This document shows, piece after piece, positions 52,283-62,544 of a stretch of DNA of 64,000 nucleotides. The stretch spans positions 150,534,082 through 150,598,081 of the forward strand of contig OY757015.1 in the NCBI GenBank assembly GCA_963580285.1. Reading direction: 5' to 3'. Under the pieces are notes generated by a model. It was not told the origin of the DNA. It did no database searches and was given only the letters and a program-made list of their open reading frames with translations. The DNA comes from Lucinisca nassula. Taxonomy: Eukaryota > Mollusca > Bivalvia > Lucinida > Lucinidae. The position numbers and the translations under genes are program-made. Each line of letters starts with the position of its first letter. Position 1 is the first letter of the stretch.

Positions 52283-52486
52283 TCCTTATCCTGCTGAATG
52301 ATAAATTTTGCCACTCCCTTTTTGAGTATTAACCAATCAAATTTCTTGAGATAATGTATTTGTTTAAATTCATGAACTGAATAACAAACCGTGTAGATCC
52401 TGATCAGATGGCTTCTTCAGAGGCCATCTGACCTGAAACTACACTGTTTGCAAACTTAGGGCTAATCGTGCTCAGCAGAATAAAGG
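52283..52486. mobile_element. TTAA-A MITE inside element L
   Basis: Right TTAA at 52487-52490; left reads ATAA. Ends TCCTTATCCTGCTG and CAGCAGAATAAAGG; palindrome GATGGCTTCTTCAGAGGCCATC. Confidence 0.84.
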
Positions 52487-52490
52487 TTAA

Positions 52491-53015
52491 CACTCTTTAC
52501 AAGTGCAGCTGTGCATTGGAAGAGACTGAGTGTGATCCCTTTTCCTGGCTATTCGAAAGTCTAGTGAAGCACATATATTTTTCTGGACTAGAATCTCTTT
52601 TTCAGCATTTTTGTTAAAAGAATGCACAAATCCAGCAGCCCTCTGGCTCAAAATGGTGTTTAAAAACTATTTGTTGCCCGAAGCTTAGAAGCTGTGAATT
52701 AGTCCTACAAATCAAGTTGAAGTACACTTCAAGATCAAGTTTAGCCACATCGTTTGCCGACTTCTTTTTCGTCATTGACAAGGTGCGCAGACAGTATCTT
52801 TGGTAAAGATGCTTCTTGGACACTCTCTGCAAAATAAGAAGGCACTGTCAGCACTGTTAAGTCGTTAAACTCCGAGTGTAAACTGAAAAAAAAATGAACA
52901 TTTATTGTCCTGTGCTATAACTGGTGTCTGATCTAGGTCTACACTGTTTGCTGAACCAGAAGTAGCTCTCATTACGCAAATGTAAAAGAAAAAAATGCAG
53001 CAGAAACGGAATTAC
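52491..53015. other. interior of element L, unassigned
   Basis: The minus-strand 72-residue frame at 52614-52832 has no recognisable motif. 52920-52955 has a decayed GTCTGATCTAGGTCTACAC core. No gene supported. Confidence 0.4.
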
Positions 53016-53095
53016 CCAAGGTTACTCTTAAAAGAAAGAATTTGCTCCCCCTCGGGAGCAAATTCTTTCCTTTAAGAGTAGCCTCTGCCCCGAGA
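53016..53095. repeat. hairpin repeat V, copy 2
   Basis: TTAAAAGAAAGAATTTGCTC pairs with GAGCAAATTCTTTCCTTTAA around CCCCTCGG. The 111- and 67-residue frames crossing it mirror each other because of the palindrome. Confidence 0.7.
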
Positions 53096-53196
53096 AAGAT
53101 GTTTTTACTAGATAGTAATGATATTTTTGTTCCGGCTACGCAACTGAAACTAATGAGTGCAACAATTAGAAACAATATCTATGTACCTTCTACCGA

Positions 53197-53515
53197 TTCA
53201 AGAAGGGCAGATGTCAGTTTCTGTCGAAAGAATGTGCACTATACTGGTTACCTTGCAAGCACATGGCGTTATTGTGACGTCACTGTAACGTCGGTACAAC
53301 GTCATGACGTTTATGCAACGTCACATCTACGTCGGTGCCCTGTCATGACGCATGACGTTGCACCGCCGTTGATCTGACGTTGCCCTAGCGACGTATAGCT
53401 GCTGGGTAAACAGCTTACATATAAGCCAGCCAAAGAAGTGTAGACCGGCTAGACATGAGCTAAATAGTGCTGATCGGACCGTTAAACTCCAAAAACAAAC
53501 AAACAAACAAACAAA
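53197..53515 (+). mobile_element. SINE-2 remnant with an ACGTC-rich insert
   Basis: TTCAAGAAGGGCAGATGTCA and TGCACTATACTGGTTACC, then 53255-53398 of foreign text with about ten ACGTC/GACGT words, then GGGTAAACAGCTTACATATA and the 3' end TGATCGGACCGTTAAACTCC with (AAAC)n. Confidence 0.75.
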
Positions 53516-53900
53516 AAATATGTGTCTGTGATTCAACAAAGGACTCCACAGATACAGATGAGTTCTATTGTCACAAAGTTAAAGTTCAACAAATCAATGA
53601 CTGACAAGATTATCCAGAAACATACGCTCTTAATTGCCTTCCCCACCCGCCTGTCATGCCTGTTTCAGAATCAGAATCTTTGAAAATTGCTTATTCAAAC
53701 TTACCTGCATATAAATCCTAATTTGTCATCGTCTCATACGCTCAACACATCTTCTTCTACCGACTGTTGTGCAAATGTGCAATGGTAGAAACGGAAAATA
53801 TACAAAAGATTTTCAAAAATGCAGAAATTGGATCTACATGTACAATGCGCCAATCTTCAGATTCAAATTTAATCACGTGACGTAGTTGTGTTGTCGGCTT
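53516..53900. other. interior of element L, unassigned
   Basis: No recognised repeat or gene. Confidence 0.35.
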
Positions 53901-54429
53901 AACATATATGTTTAAAGCTGGAAAACGCATGTGTTTTCAGGTAAAACACGCGCGTTTTCCGGTTTTGCCTGGGGACAAGAAGGTTTTTTTTTCCTGTACA
54001 AACAGAGTTATTATTTGGCTAAATGTGTTATATGTGGCCTGGCAACAACATATAAATGATAATTTTTCATTAAATAATGTAAGATATTTTTTCAGTGTTT
54101 CTTTTTCTACACTATGTAGAAGTTGAAAACACCGGCGTTTTTCAACTCTGAAGCTCAAAGCGGTTTCGAAACATGTACAAAACATATGCGTTTGCCTTGA
54201 AAACGTAGGTGATTTAGTCTAAAACACTAGCAAAACACGTGTAGTGTTCCCAAAATTTACAGTGTATCTTGAAAACAGTGCATTATCCAGATCAGATGGC
54301 TTTCGAAGTTGCCATCTGATCAAGATCTCCAGGTACCCATACAACACATAGCAAAGCCTTTTCGGACTACATGAATGCACTGGCTGATCTGAGCTGCATA
54401 CACTCAAAAACAGTTTCACATAGCGCAGT

Positions 54430-54710
54430 CCGAAACGTTCCCGTCAACACTATTTAGGTTATTTTGGAGGGGCTGCTTCCTATTTTGGGGGTCTTTTACC
54501 AGACATTGTGATGGAATTACATCTCAAGCCCTGCGACCCAGTGAAACCTATATGTTTTTTATTGATGGAACAGTCCGACTCACACAACTTTGCCTTAGAC
54601 CTTCTAAGAGGTTTACCAGTACTCATGTGCGGTCGGGTTCAGCTCTGCGTGGAAGCATCATGCAGCCCAATCTATTTCTCGAAGCCCCGATGTGCGGGGA
54701 CCAAGTCCGA
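54430..54710 (-). mobile_element. SINE-1 copy, diverged
   Basis: CGTTCCCGTCAACACTATTT, GACCTTCTAAGAGGTTTACC and AGCTCTGCGTGGAAGCATCA, ending GATGTGCGGGGACC. Confidence 0.82.
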
Positions 54711-54859
54711 ATACTTAAAAAAAAGCGGTTTTCGTTAACTAGTATAAATGGCACAAAATATGAAACCAGTGACCCAGCAGACTGCCGTGTTCATTACTTA
54801 AAGATCCATGCAAGGCAAATCCTTGTTGATCCGATTTTGAAAAGAGCAAAGTTTGTTTG

Positions 54860-55115
54860 TGCTGAGATTTTACGTCCCCGTCAACACTATTTAGGTCATT
54901 TTGGAGACGTTGCTTCTGATTGTGAAGGACTTTTACCCGTCAATAGATAAAATGACATCTCAAGCCCTGCCACCAAATGCTACCAAAATGGTTTATATGT
55001 AAAGATGGTCCGACTCCTACCACTTTGTGGTTTACCAGTACGGTCTGTTTAAGCTCGACGTGGAAGCACCGTGCAGCCCAATCTATTTCTCCAAGCCTCG
55101 ATGGGCGGGGACGTA
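54860..55115 (-). mobile_element. SINE-1 copy, diverged
   Basis: TTTTACGTCCCCGTCAACAC, GGAGACGTTGCTTCTGATTG, CTCGACGTGGAAGCACCGTG and GATGGGCGGGGAC. Internal deletion near the CTAAGCGG part. Confidence 0.82.
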
Positions 55116-55176
55116 AATTAGAGTAGAAGTAGCAGTGGTAGTTGTAGGAGTAGCAGCAGCAGCAGCCCTACCACTC

Positions 55177-55302
55177 AAAGAAACCGCTGGGGTTTAAAGA
55201 GCGGTCTGACTCGCACCACTTTTTCTGGGCAGGCTTAGTCGTGAGCCGTTTCTCAGCAGTTTCAGCTCTGCGCGGAAGCAACAGCAGCCGAATCTAATAA
55301 CG
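55177..55302 (-). mobile_element. SINE-1 5' half, diverged
   Basis: AAAGAAACCGCTGGGGTTTA, TTCTGGGCAGGCTTAGTCG and AGCTCTGCGCGGAAGCAAC. A short AGCAGCAGC run precedes it. Confidence 0.7.
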
Positions 55303-55815
55303 AACATGGTGAACGATACATTGATTTTTATGAGTGCTGACGCAGATCAACATAGAAAACTCGCGTAAAATACATTATAAACCTAACTTTGTTATAGAAT
55401 AAAGTAGGTCCCTTGCCAAGAACTCCCCCCCCCCCCAAAAAAAAAAAAAAAAAAAAAAAAAAAACTGCACTTCGATATGATAACACCCTTATGAAACATA
55501 AATCGGAGTTTACAAGTGTTAACTTGTCAAAACCTTTACATATGGAAGAGTAGAACGTTTGTGGTGTTTTTGCCTTCTTTAAAGGAGAAGTGACGCCTTA
55601 AAGTCCCCATCGAATGAGGGTGACGGTTTTTAAATGCTATTCGCACCATCGTTTAATACACTGAAACAATGCCTCAATAATAAATTGAAGGTAAGGCTAA
55701 TTTGTTTTAATGATATCTTTGTCATATAATTTGGCCATTAAGTAAAGGAACTTAATTCCTTCCAAAATGTTTTGAATACCCAGGTGGGCTAAAATAGACG
55801 CTGTTTCATTCCTTC
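55303..55815. other. unassigned sequence with homopolymers
   Basis: C9 followed by a long A run at 55425-55464. AAAGTCCCCATCGAATGAGG at 55600 is unassigned. No gene. Confidence 0.4.
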
Positions 55816-55819
55816 CTGG

Positions 55820-56240
55820 TATATCTGCTTCATCTCTCTAAACACCACATTACATAGAGCAAACTGGGATTTATAGGGGTATCCACTATTTTGCTTATTT
55901 CGGCTCCAGGACATAGGTTGTGGGTACTCGTTATAGCCGCCTCAATGAGGCGGTTCTATCGAGCACGCACAACCCATGTTTTCGAGTTAAAATAAGAAAA
56001 CAAGAGCTGTCACTGTAAGCGACCAATGCCCCCCGCGGGGACAATTTTTATGTCGGTTAAAGTTTTTGTGACGGACAGACAAACAGACAGACAGGGCAAA
56101 AACTATATGCCCCCGAGAATCTCAGTCGTGGGGGGGGGGGGGGGGGGGGGTGTGCAAAAATATCACAAATTTCCCTCAGAAATATTAACATTTTAGAGAA
56201 ATGAAAGAGAGCTCTTCTATTTCACACAGATGTGTTATCG
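55820..56240. mobile_element. HP-C split by an ACAAGAGCTGTCAC repeat
   Basis: Left arm and central hairpin (CATAGGTTGTGGGTACTCG with CGAGCACGCACAACCCATG) at 55850-55985, then an insert 56000-56150 beginning ACAAGAGCTGTCACTG with GACGGACAGACAAACAGACA and ATGCCCCCGAGAATCTC plus a G20 run, then the right arm AATATCACAAATTTCCCTCA to GATGTGTTATCGTTATG. The insert looks like a short pearl-type element. Confidence 0.72.
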
Positions 56241-56316
56241 TTATGTCTGAACAATTAGCAATGTGAATTCCTACAATAATTACACTTTGAGCGGATATGA
56301 GTAAAACTGAATATCG

Positions 56317-56599
56317 TTTGTTTGTTTAATTTGAGGTTTAACGTCCCCGTCAACACTGTATAGGTCATTTTGAAGACGTTACTTCCAATTGTGTGGGATT
56401 TCACCCGACCGTACGTTGAGATGAAAGACACCTCAAGCCCTGTCGCCCAATGAAGCCAATAGGGTTTATACGCGCTTTGCCTGGGCAGGCTTAGATCCTC
56501 TATGCGGTTTTCCAGTATTAATGTGCAGTCAGTTAACGCTCTGCGTGGAAGCATCATGCAGTCCATCTATTTCTTCAAGTCCGGATGGGCGGGGGTCAA
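56317..56599 (-). mobile_element. SINE-1, full length
   Basis: Duplication AACTGAATATCG (56305-56316) and AATTGAATATCG (56600-56611). Plus-strand text from TTTGTTTGTTTAATTTGAGG to GATGGGCGGGGGTC. Confidence 0.9.
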
Positions 56600-56611
56600 A
56601 ATTGAATATCG

Positions 56612-56995
56612 TGAAAAATAACTAAATAATGCATTTCAACCAATGAAAGTCTTACAGACCCGGTACTCAATTATAAGCATGTTAGTTAAATGACCCTACT
56701 GTCCAGCGGAGGATCACTACTGGTGAGATTAGACCATAGATAATTTGACCAGCCAATGCTAGTGTTAGGAAAAGCAGCATAAACTCCTTAGGTTGGAGAC
56801 GATTTATGATCGGAGAAAAGCAATCGTTAAAAGCCTTTATTGAGTGTGCAAATTGTATGGCCATTGAAATTGATGATGCTTTATTTTCATTGTAAACAAT
56901 ATCTCAGCAGTTATTGTGTACCCATAAGTTTGGAGTGGTCCATTTCCAATTATAGGGGTGTCAGCGTTTTTTGTGTGTAGAAAGTTTAACAAAAA
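56612..56995. other. unassigned sequence
   Basis: Related to 28.29-28.45 kb (ACTCAATTATAAGC; then a segment with GAGACGATTTATG against GAGAAGATTTATG). Unnamed dispersed repeat; no gene. Confidence 0.4.
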
Positions 56996-56999
56996 TGTA

Positions 57000-57085
57000 A
57001 GTACGTTAAGCAAAGAGTGTAGACTGAGATCAGACGCCGCGTTGTGCGGCATCTGATCTGGTTCCACACTGTTTGCAAATGACCC
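57000..57085. repeat. MITE core palindrome (TTAA-B type)
   Basis: GCAAAGAGTGTAGACTGAG, GACGCCGCGTTGTGCGGCATC, TTCCACACTGTTTGC. No ends. Confidence 0.6.
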
Positions 57086-57585
57086 AAAAAGGACCGCTAG
57101 TCATACATGCGTTAAAGTTTTATATTTCTTCCAAAATTTCTAGTTTAAGGAGAGTAGTTAAATTGTTGCGGAAAGTGTTCATTTGCTTTCCGAAAAGTTC
57201 ATAAAAACTGAACAGTCATAGAGTGGTCAAGAATATTCTTACCACTTTTATACCAAGAATGTATATACGGGGTTGTGCATGTCTTTCAGTTTGCAGAAAC
57301 ATAAGTAAGGCGATTCTGAAAATATCCGAACAGTTCTAAAGGTGATCTTAATAATTAAATTTTGCTACAGAATAGAACAGAATATATTTTATTTGGTACT
57401 GTAGGTCTCCGGACCATAATACAACATATACACACAAACCGACCACAGAGTTACTTTGTTTACGGAAAAGTGCCCCAAAATGAGTTGAAAATGTGATTCG
57501 CCTTAGTTAATTAAGTTCTTTTTTGTGGGAGTAGGGGTGCGTTACGGCCCTTCAAGATTATTTTAAATAATAATAAAAAACAAAA
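57086..57585. other. unassigned sequence
   Basis: No recognised repeat or gene. Confidence 0.35.
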
Positions 57586-57589
57586 ATAA

Positions 57590-57735
57590 CAAGAATTTCA
57601 CCACAGGCTATGTTCAGTCGGAGATAGTAGTTCTTTAGAAGTGGACTTGAACATTTGGGTTAGCGCAAATGTTGAGGGATTGTCCAACGGACGAACGAAC
57701 GGACGGAAAACCGGTCTCCTTTGTCGCGCCCTGCC
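57590..57735. repeat. repeat Y, copy 2
   Basis: CAAGAATTTCACCACAGGCT, AGCGCAAATGTTGAGGG, ACGGACGAACGAACGGACGG and TTGTCGCGCCCTGCC. Its GGACGAACGGACGG run suggests a short pearl-type element. Confidence 0.6.
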
Positions 57736-57794
57736 AATAGCAGGTGCTTGAGAAAAAAAAAAACACGAAAGAAAAGTTTAAGTTCAATTTCATC

Positions 57795-58068
57795 ATTACG
57801 ATAACTCGTCCGTACGACATAGTGCATTTTTCACATTTTCAAAATGGCTACTTTTCTGGTGAAAATCCTTCATATTTTTCTTATAAATACTCAAAACATA
57901 GGATGTGGGTGCTCGTTAGAACCGCCTCATTGAGGCGGTTCTAACGAGTACCCACAACCTATGTCTTGGAGCAGAAAAAAAGAAAAGTAATGAATACCCT
58001 CGTAAACCCCAGTTTTCTCTATAAAAAGTGGGGTTTAGGGGGTCTTCATTTCACGGACTTGTTCACGT
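57795..58068. mobile_element. HP-C hairpin MITE, reversed
   Basis: Reverse of the 3.65 kb subtype: GATAACTCGTCCGTACGACA at the left, ATTTCACGGACTTGTTCACG at the right; hairpin CATAGGATGTGGGTGCTCG with complement, loop AACCGCCTCATTGAGGCGGTT. Confidence 0.86.
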
Positions 58069-58089
58069 GATGATAGATTTGCACTGCCA

Positions 58090-58348
58090 TCACGAACATG
58101 CCTATATAATTTTGACCCCCTTAACCAATTTTTTTTATATATTAAAACTGAGGTTTACAGGGGTAAATATTCTTTTTCTAATTTCTTAGATTGTGGATAC
58201 TCCTTAGAACTGCCTCGTCGATGCGGTTCTAACGAGTACCCACAATCTATGTTTTGAGACGAAATATCGGATTTTTTTTTTATCTGAAAATGTTCATTTT
58301 TGGTGGCTAAACTGTCAATATATTTGAATAGGCGCGTTTTCGTAATGC
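58090..58348. mobile_element. HP-C hairpin MITE
   Basis: Ends CATCACGAACATGCCTATA and GAATAGGCGCGTTTTCGTAATG. Hairpin TTAGATTGTGGATACTCC with CGAGTACCCACAATCTATG. Lies about 20 bp from the previous copy in opposite orientation of the arms. Confidence 0.86.
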
Positions 58349-59019
58349 TAAGAAGCGTGACATAGTGCTCATGCACATACAAAGTCTTACAGTCAGGAGA
58401 AGAAACTAATAAATAAAGTCTTTTTTTACACATGCAACCTTGTACAGTGAAGACTGTACCATTGATGAGTGACGAATTAAGGTTTTTTTTTTTTGTTTTG
58501 TTTTTTGTTCATAATAAGTGCAATGCAGTTTGCTTAAAATTGTACATCTTTAAAATAAATTGAAAATAAGAATATTTTTATATGAAATATAACAAGATGT
58601 GGCATTCCTCCGAGTGCACCCTATACGTTATAAGTCAAAATAATAAATAAATCCTTTTGCTTGCAGAACTGCGCGTACCCATGTTACAATGCGTGTCTGT
58701 AATTAATCATGTGCGTAGTGTTTATGCATCACAGTTGATTTTATTGCACAGGTACTCAGAATTGACCATTAGTTAATTTTATTGGTCAGCTAGTTCCGTG
58801 CCAAAGCCCCCCACCCAGTGTTTTTTTTTTAACTGACAGTTCCAAGGCGGTTCTTCTGTTTTTGTTTGTTATTATTATGATTATATTGTTATTATTATTG
58901 TCTGGAGACCCCACCACCCTTGGTTTGTGAGGCCACTACACCACGGTGTCTTCTGAACAACCTAATCTGTAAAGCCACAATTTATATGAAAAACGGGGTG
59001 TCCATACATCACCCCTTAT
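58349..59019. other. unassigned sequence
   Basis: T-rich and (TTATTA)n-like parts at 58860-58905. No gene. Confidence 0.35.
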
Positions 59020-59035
59020 TCTGTCTGATATTTAA

Positions 59036-59326
59036 GCCCCCGCCCATAGGGGCTTGAAGAAATATATGGGCTGCATGATGCTTCCACGCAGAGCTGAATC
59101 CGGCCCGCACACTAGTACTGGTAAACCGCTTGGAGGATCTAAGCCTGTCCAGGAACCGCGGTGCGAGGCGGACCGTCCATGCTAATAAAACCTATTGGTT
59201 TCATTGGGCGACAGGGCTTGAGATGTCATTTCATCTCCATGTCGGGTAAAAGTCCCACAAAATTGGAAGCAACGTCTCCAAAATGATCTTTACAGTGTTG
59301 ACAGGGACGTTAAACCTCAAATTAAA
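59036..59326 (+). mobile_element. SINE-1, full length
   Basis: Duplication CTGTCTGATATTTAA at 59021-59035 and 59327-59341. Starts GCCCCCGCCCATAGGGGC, ends GACGTTAAACCTCAAATTAAA. Low divergence from the 36.9 kb and 61.2 kb copies, so relatively young. Confidence 0.94.
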
Positions 59327-59341
59327 CTGTCTGATATTTAA

Positions 59342-59810
59342 TTGTACGAATTTGAAGTGCTATGCAGACTTAGGTATACACCCCGTATTTTATATCCTTT
59401 GTAAATCCACGAGTTTAGAGAAATTAACGAGCAAAAGTTGTTGGACTGTTATCTAGTCCATCAACAACAACAACGACAATAAAATATGACAAGATCGTGA
59501 GTTTACAGTTATGATCTGAATAGACCTATACATTATTCTAACATTAAAAATATCCACGGAAAATATTAGGGACGATTGTTTTTTTTTTTTTTTTTTTTTT
59601 TTCATAATTAGTGGATTGCATTAAAGGTGAATGATAGCAAAACTGGAATAAAATTGGTCCTTATATTATATTTAGCAACTGGTTCCATCAAAAAGATTGC
59701 AAGCTCAAAAATGTCAAAGTCAGAAATAAAACTCGTCCCATCAAATTAAAAAAATGAGGAATGCGTCATCGAATATATACATATATTTACAAGATATGAG
59801 GTGTCGATAT
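59342..59810. other. unassigned sequence
   Basis: A T23 run at 59580-59602. No recognised repeat or gene. Confidence 0.35.
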
Positions 59811-59814
59811 ACAA

Positions 59815-59900
59815 CCTAGTTAAGTGGTATTTTAACCGAAATATCAGGCGCATATATTGCATATATAAAGCCCCGCAATGTCATTTGTATATGGCATCCA
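59815..59900. repeat. repeat Z, diverged copy
   Basis: AACCGAAATATCAGGCGCAT and CATATATAAAGCCCCGCAAT match 40.25-40.59 kb. Confidence 0.6.
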
Positions 59901-60028
59901 CCGTTTGACACAGCGATTTCTTTGCTATCTCCAAAAATAGTTACATTTCTAACGAAAATGTGTGATATTCTTCTTCTTCTTATATTCCAAACATATGTTG
60001 TGGTTGCTCGTACGGCGATTATAACGAG

Positions 60029-60097
60029 TTTTTGTTTGTCTGATTCGAGGTTTAACGTCCCCGTCAACACTGAACACGTCATTTTTGAGACGTTCAT
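60029..60097 (-). mobile_element. SINE-1 3' end fragment
   Basis: TTTGTTTGTCTGATTCGAGG and TTTAACGTCCCCGTCAACAC. The rest is missing. Confidence 0.75.
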
Positions 60098-60103
60098 CAC
60101 TTG

Positions 60104-60366
60104 AACAAGTCCGTGATATAAAGACGCCCCCAACCCCACTTCATATAGAGAAAACGGGGTTTTACGGGGTTAAACATTATTTTCCTTATTTCTGCTCCAA
60201 GACAGGTTGTGGGTACTCGTTAGAACCGGCTCGATGGGGCGGTTCTAACAAGCACCCAAAACCTATGTTTAGAGTATAAATAAGAAAAATGTCACAAATT
60301 TTCATCAGAAAAAATTGCCTTTTCGAGATTTGAAAATGCAATATAGCACACGGATGTGTTATCGTT
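60104..60366. mobile_element. HP-C hairpin MITE
   Basis: AACAAGTCCGTGATATAAAG to CACGGATGTGTTATCG. Hairpin CAGGTTGTGGGTACTCG with CAAGCACCCAAAACCTATG, loop AACCGGCTCGATGGGGCGGTT (mismatched). A SINE-1 abuts on the right. Confidence 0.84.
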
Positions 60367-60589
60367 TTGTGGGACTTTTACCCGACATTGAGATGAAATT
60401 ACATCTCAAGCCCTGTCGCACAATGAAACCAATAGAGTTTAAAAACATGGACGGTCCGACACGCACCGCTTTGCCTGGGCAGGCTTAGATCCTCTAGGCT
60501 GTTTACCAGTACTCATGTGCGGCCAGTTTCAGCTCTGCGTGGAAGCATCATGCAGCCCATCTATTTCTTCAAGCCCCGATGGGCGGGGG
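60367..60589 (-). mobile_element. SINE-1 lacking its 3' end
   Basis: From TTGTGGGACTTTTACCCGAC to CCGATGGGCGGGGGC on the plus strand. The tail and GACGTTAAAC part are missing; the small fragment at 60.03-60.10 kb carries just those parts, on the other side of an HP-C. Confidence 0.84.
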
Positions 60590-60980
60590 CAGGATTATAA
60601 CGAGTATCCACAACTTTTGATAAAGAAACATAATGTATATACCTATAAACCCCTTAATTTTCACTACAGAATGAGATATAAAGGGGTGTCCATTACACGG
60701 TCCTGCTATCATGCTGAGCTTTTGGTTCATAAAAACTAAAATTTCTACGTTTTCTATGTACTTCCTTTAATTCTGTACACAAGACCTACGTCGGTGAACA
60801 TACAGCTACTACAGACTGCTACAACTTATACACTTATACAAAATATATACTGATTCTTTTTTTTTTTTTTTCATTATTATTATTGGTTCAAAATTTGCCA
60901 AAAAACCAAGCCATTTGGTCCCCCATTTATCACTTTATCAGTGGCGTTATTTTTTTGTTTTTGTTTGTTGGTTTAATATT
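60590..60980. other. HP-C right-arm remnant and unassigned sequence
   Basis: ATAACGAGTATCCACAACTT and AAACCCCTTAATTTTC at 60597-60660 are the remains of an HP-C arm. The rest is unassigned. Confidence 0.4.
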
Positions 60981-60984
60981 ATTA

Positions 60985-61187
60985 TTGTTTTTGTTTTACG
61001 ACCCTTTCAAGATAATTTAACTTACATCGAGCCGATCGTTACTCAGAGGTGGGCGAAAAACCGAGTTCCAGGAGAAAAAACTCCACATTACCTTCGGTTG
61101 CAGAACTTGGCGTCTAACATGTGACCCGAGCCAGGCTCGAACCACAGCGGTGAGAGTCCTAATGATTACGAGTCATTATCCACTGTG
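60985..61187 (-). mobile_element. SINE-3 copy (tRNA-derived)
   Basis: Minus strand: GACTCGTAATCATTAGGACT, B box GGTTCGAGCC (reversed at 61132-61141), CTGCAACCGAAGGTAATGTG, ending CTTGAAAGGGTCGTAAAAC. The first bases of the head are lost. Confidence 0.8.
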
Positions 61188-61203
61188 ACGTTATGACAGA
61201 TGT

Positions 61204-61504
61204 CGGCCCCCGCCCATAGGGGCTTAAAGAAATATATGGGCTGCATGATGCTTCCACGCAGAGCTGAATCGATCCGGCCCGCACACTAGTACTGGTAAAC
61301 CGCTTAGAGGATCTAAGCCTGCAAAGGAACCGCGGTGCGAGGCGGGACCGTCCATGCTAATAAACCCTATTGGTTTCATTGGGCGACAGGGCTTGAGATG
61401 TCATTTCATCCCAATGTCGGGTAAAAGTCCCACACAATTGGAAGCAACGTCTCCAAAATGACCTTTACAGTGTTGACGGGAACATTAAACCTCAAATCAA
61501 ACAA
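61204..61504 (+). mobile_element. SINE-1, full length
   Basis: Duplication ACGTTATGACAGATGT at 61188-61203 and 61505-61520. Starts CGGCCCCCGCCCATAGGGG and ends GAACATTAAACCTCAAATC plus AAAC. Confidence 0.94.
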
Positions 61505-61520
61505 ACGTTATGACAGATGT

Positions 61521-61920
61521 GTGCCTTGCGTTGAGGTTTACAAGTACATTGGGTAGTTTCATTATATTTTCGTAAATATGTCATTTATGTAATAAATGAC
61601 GCATACAAATTATTGTATATAGAAAGTAAAATCGACATGACAATCTATATCCACCAAACTGATGGTGCAAAAGAACTTGCATTTACATCTTTGAATACGC
61701 CTTCGCCTTAAACCAGAAAGGTGGGGCGTACAAACCGCCACTAAAGATAAAAAAATTCGGTGGCTCTTACATGATGAAAAAATAAAAATAAATAATACAC
61801 AACAAACTCAGTGAGTAAAATGTAACAAGTATATGGGTGCTCGTTTGAAATATCCATATCCTAATCAGGAAAATAAGGTTTTCCTACGTAACCCTCTTTG
61901 TATTTAAAGTGGAGTTTACA
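61521..61920. other. unassigned sequence
   Basis: AT-rich; no recognised repeat or gene. Confidence 0.35.
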
Positions 61921-61922
61921 AC

Positions 61923-62115
61923 GGGCCTCCATGGCCTATTTGTTAAGAGCGCTGACTCTTAATCATGAAGTCTCTCACCGCTGTGGTTCGAGCCTACTCG
62001 GGTGGAAATGCGAAGTTCTGCAACGGAAGGTCAGGTGGTGTTTCTCCGGATACTACCGTTTTCACCCTCTTCTGATTAACAATCAGCTCGAAATAAGTGA
62101 AAATATCTTGAACGG
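61923..62115 (+). mobile_element. SINE-3 copy (tRNA-derived), best head
   Basis: GGGCCTCCATGGCCTATTTG with A box from 61932 and B box GGTTCGAGCC at 61985-61994, about 50 bases apart as in a tRNA. Then GCAACGGAAGGTCAGGTGGT. The 3' end CGGTCCGTAAAAC is at 62114. Confidence 0.87.
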
Positions 62116-62540
62116 TCCGTAAAACCAACGCAAAAAGTGGGGATTACAAGACCGTTCATAACAAGCGATTCTAACGAATAATAACCATTATACAGGGAAT
62201 AGCGTGGCTTACAAAGATCTACAGTGTTGACTGTGCTTCTGCTCCGAGTCACAGACTGTGGGTAAATCAAGTAAACCTCACTTTCAACAGAAAAGATTGT
62301 GTTTACCAGGTATTTCCACATTTCTGCTCAAAATAGTAACTGTGGCTGTCAGTTAATTAAACTAAGACACTAATCACAATTTTTCGCTAGATCTGGGACC
62401 AAGTAAATGTAAATTAGGTCCGTGGCTAGATGTGTGTCTTTTTCAGAGCCTTAAAAGGGTAACAGTGTCTGAAATTAATGATATGCTCGTAACCCTCAGA
62501 AACATTAAAACGTCACGACTTTTCGCCTGAAAAATGACAT
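62116..62540. other. unassigned, traces of HP-C-like arms
   Basis: TTTCTGCTCAAAATAGTAAC at 62320 and GAGTCACAGACTGTGGGTAA at 62246 are weak HP-C matches. No gene. Confidence 0.35.
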
Positions 62541-62544
62541 TCAT

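Larger units (their letters stand above)
51670..54264. mobile_element. element L, 2.6 kb, CACTG ends
   Basis: Ends CACTGTAAATCT and AAATTTACAGTG, with TA on both sides (51668-51669 and 54265-54266). Both subterminal regions are full of AAAACAC/GTGTTTT palindromic words (51690-51990; 53905-54260). CACTR ends recall EnSpm/CACTA or Transib-like groups, but TA duplication does not settle it. No transposase found. It holds a TTAA-A MITE and a SINE-2 remnant. Confidence 0.8.
51640..54332. mobile_element. TTAA-A MITE split by element L
   Basis: Left piece 51640-51669 (CCCTTATCCTGCGG ... ACAACCTCTA) and right piece 54265-54332 (TATCTTGAAAACAGTG and the palindrome GATGGCTTTCGAAGTTGCCATC). Joining them gives the plain TTAA-A text ACAACCCCTATCTTTGCAAA. 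The far right arm is lost. Confidence 0.82.
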
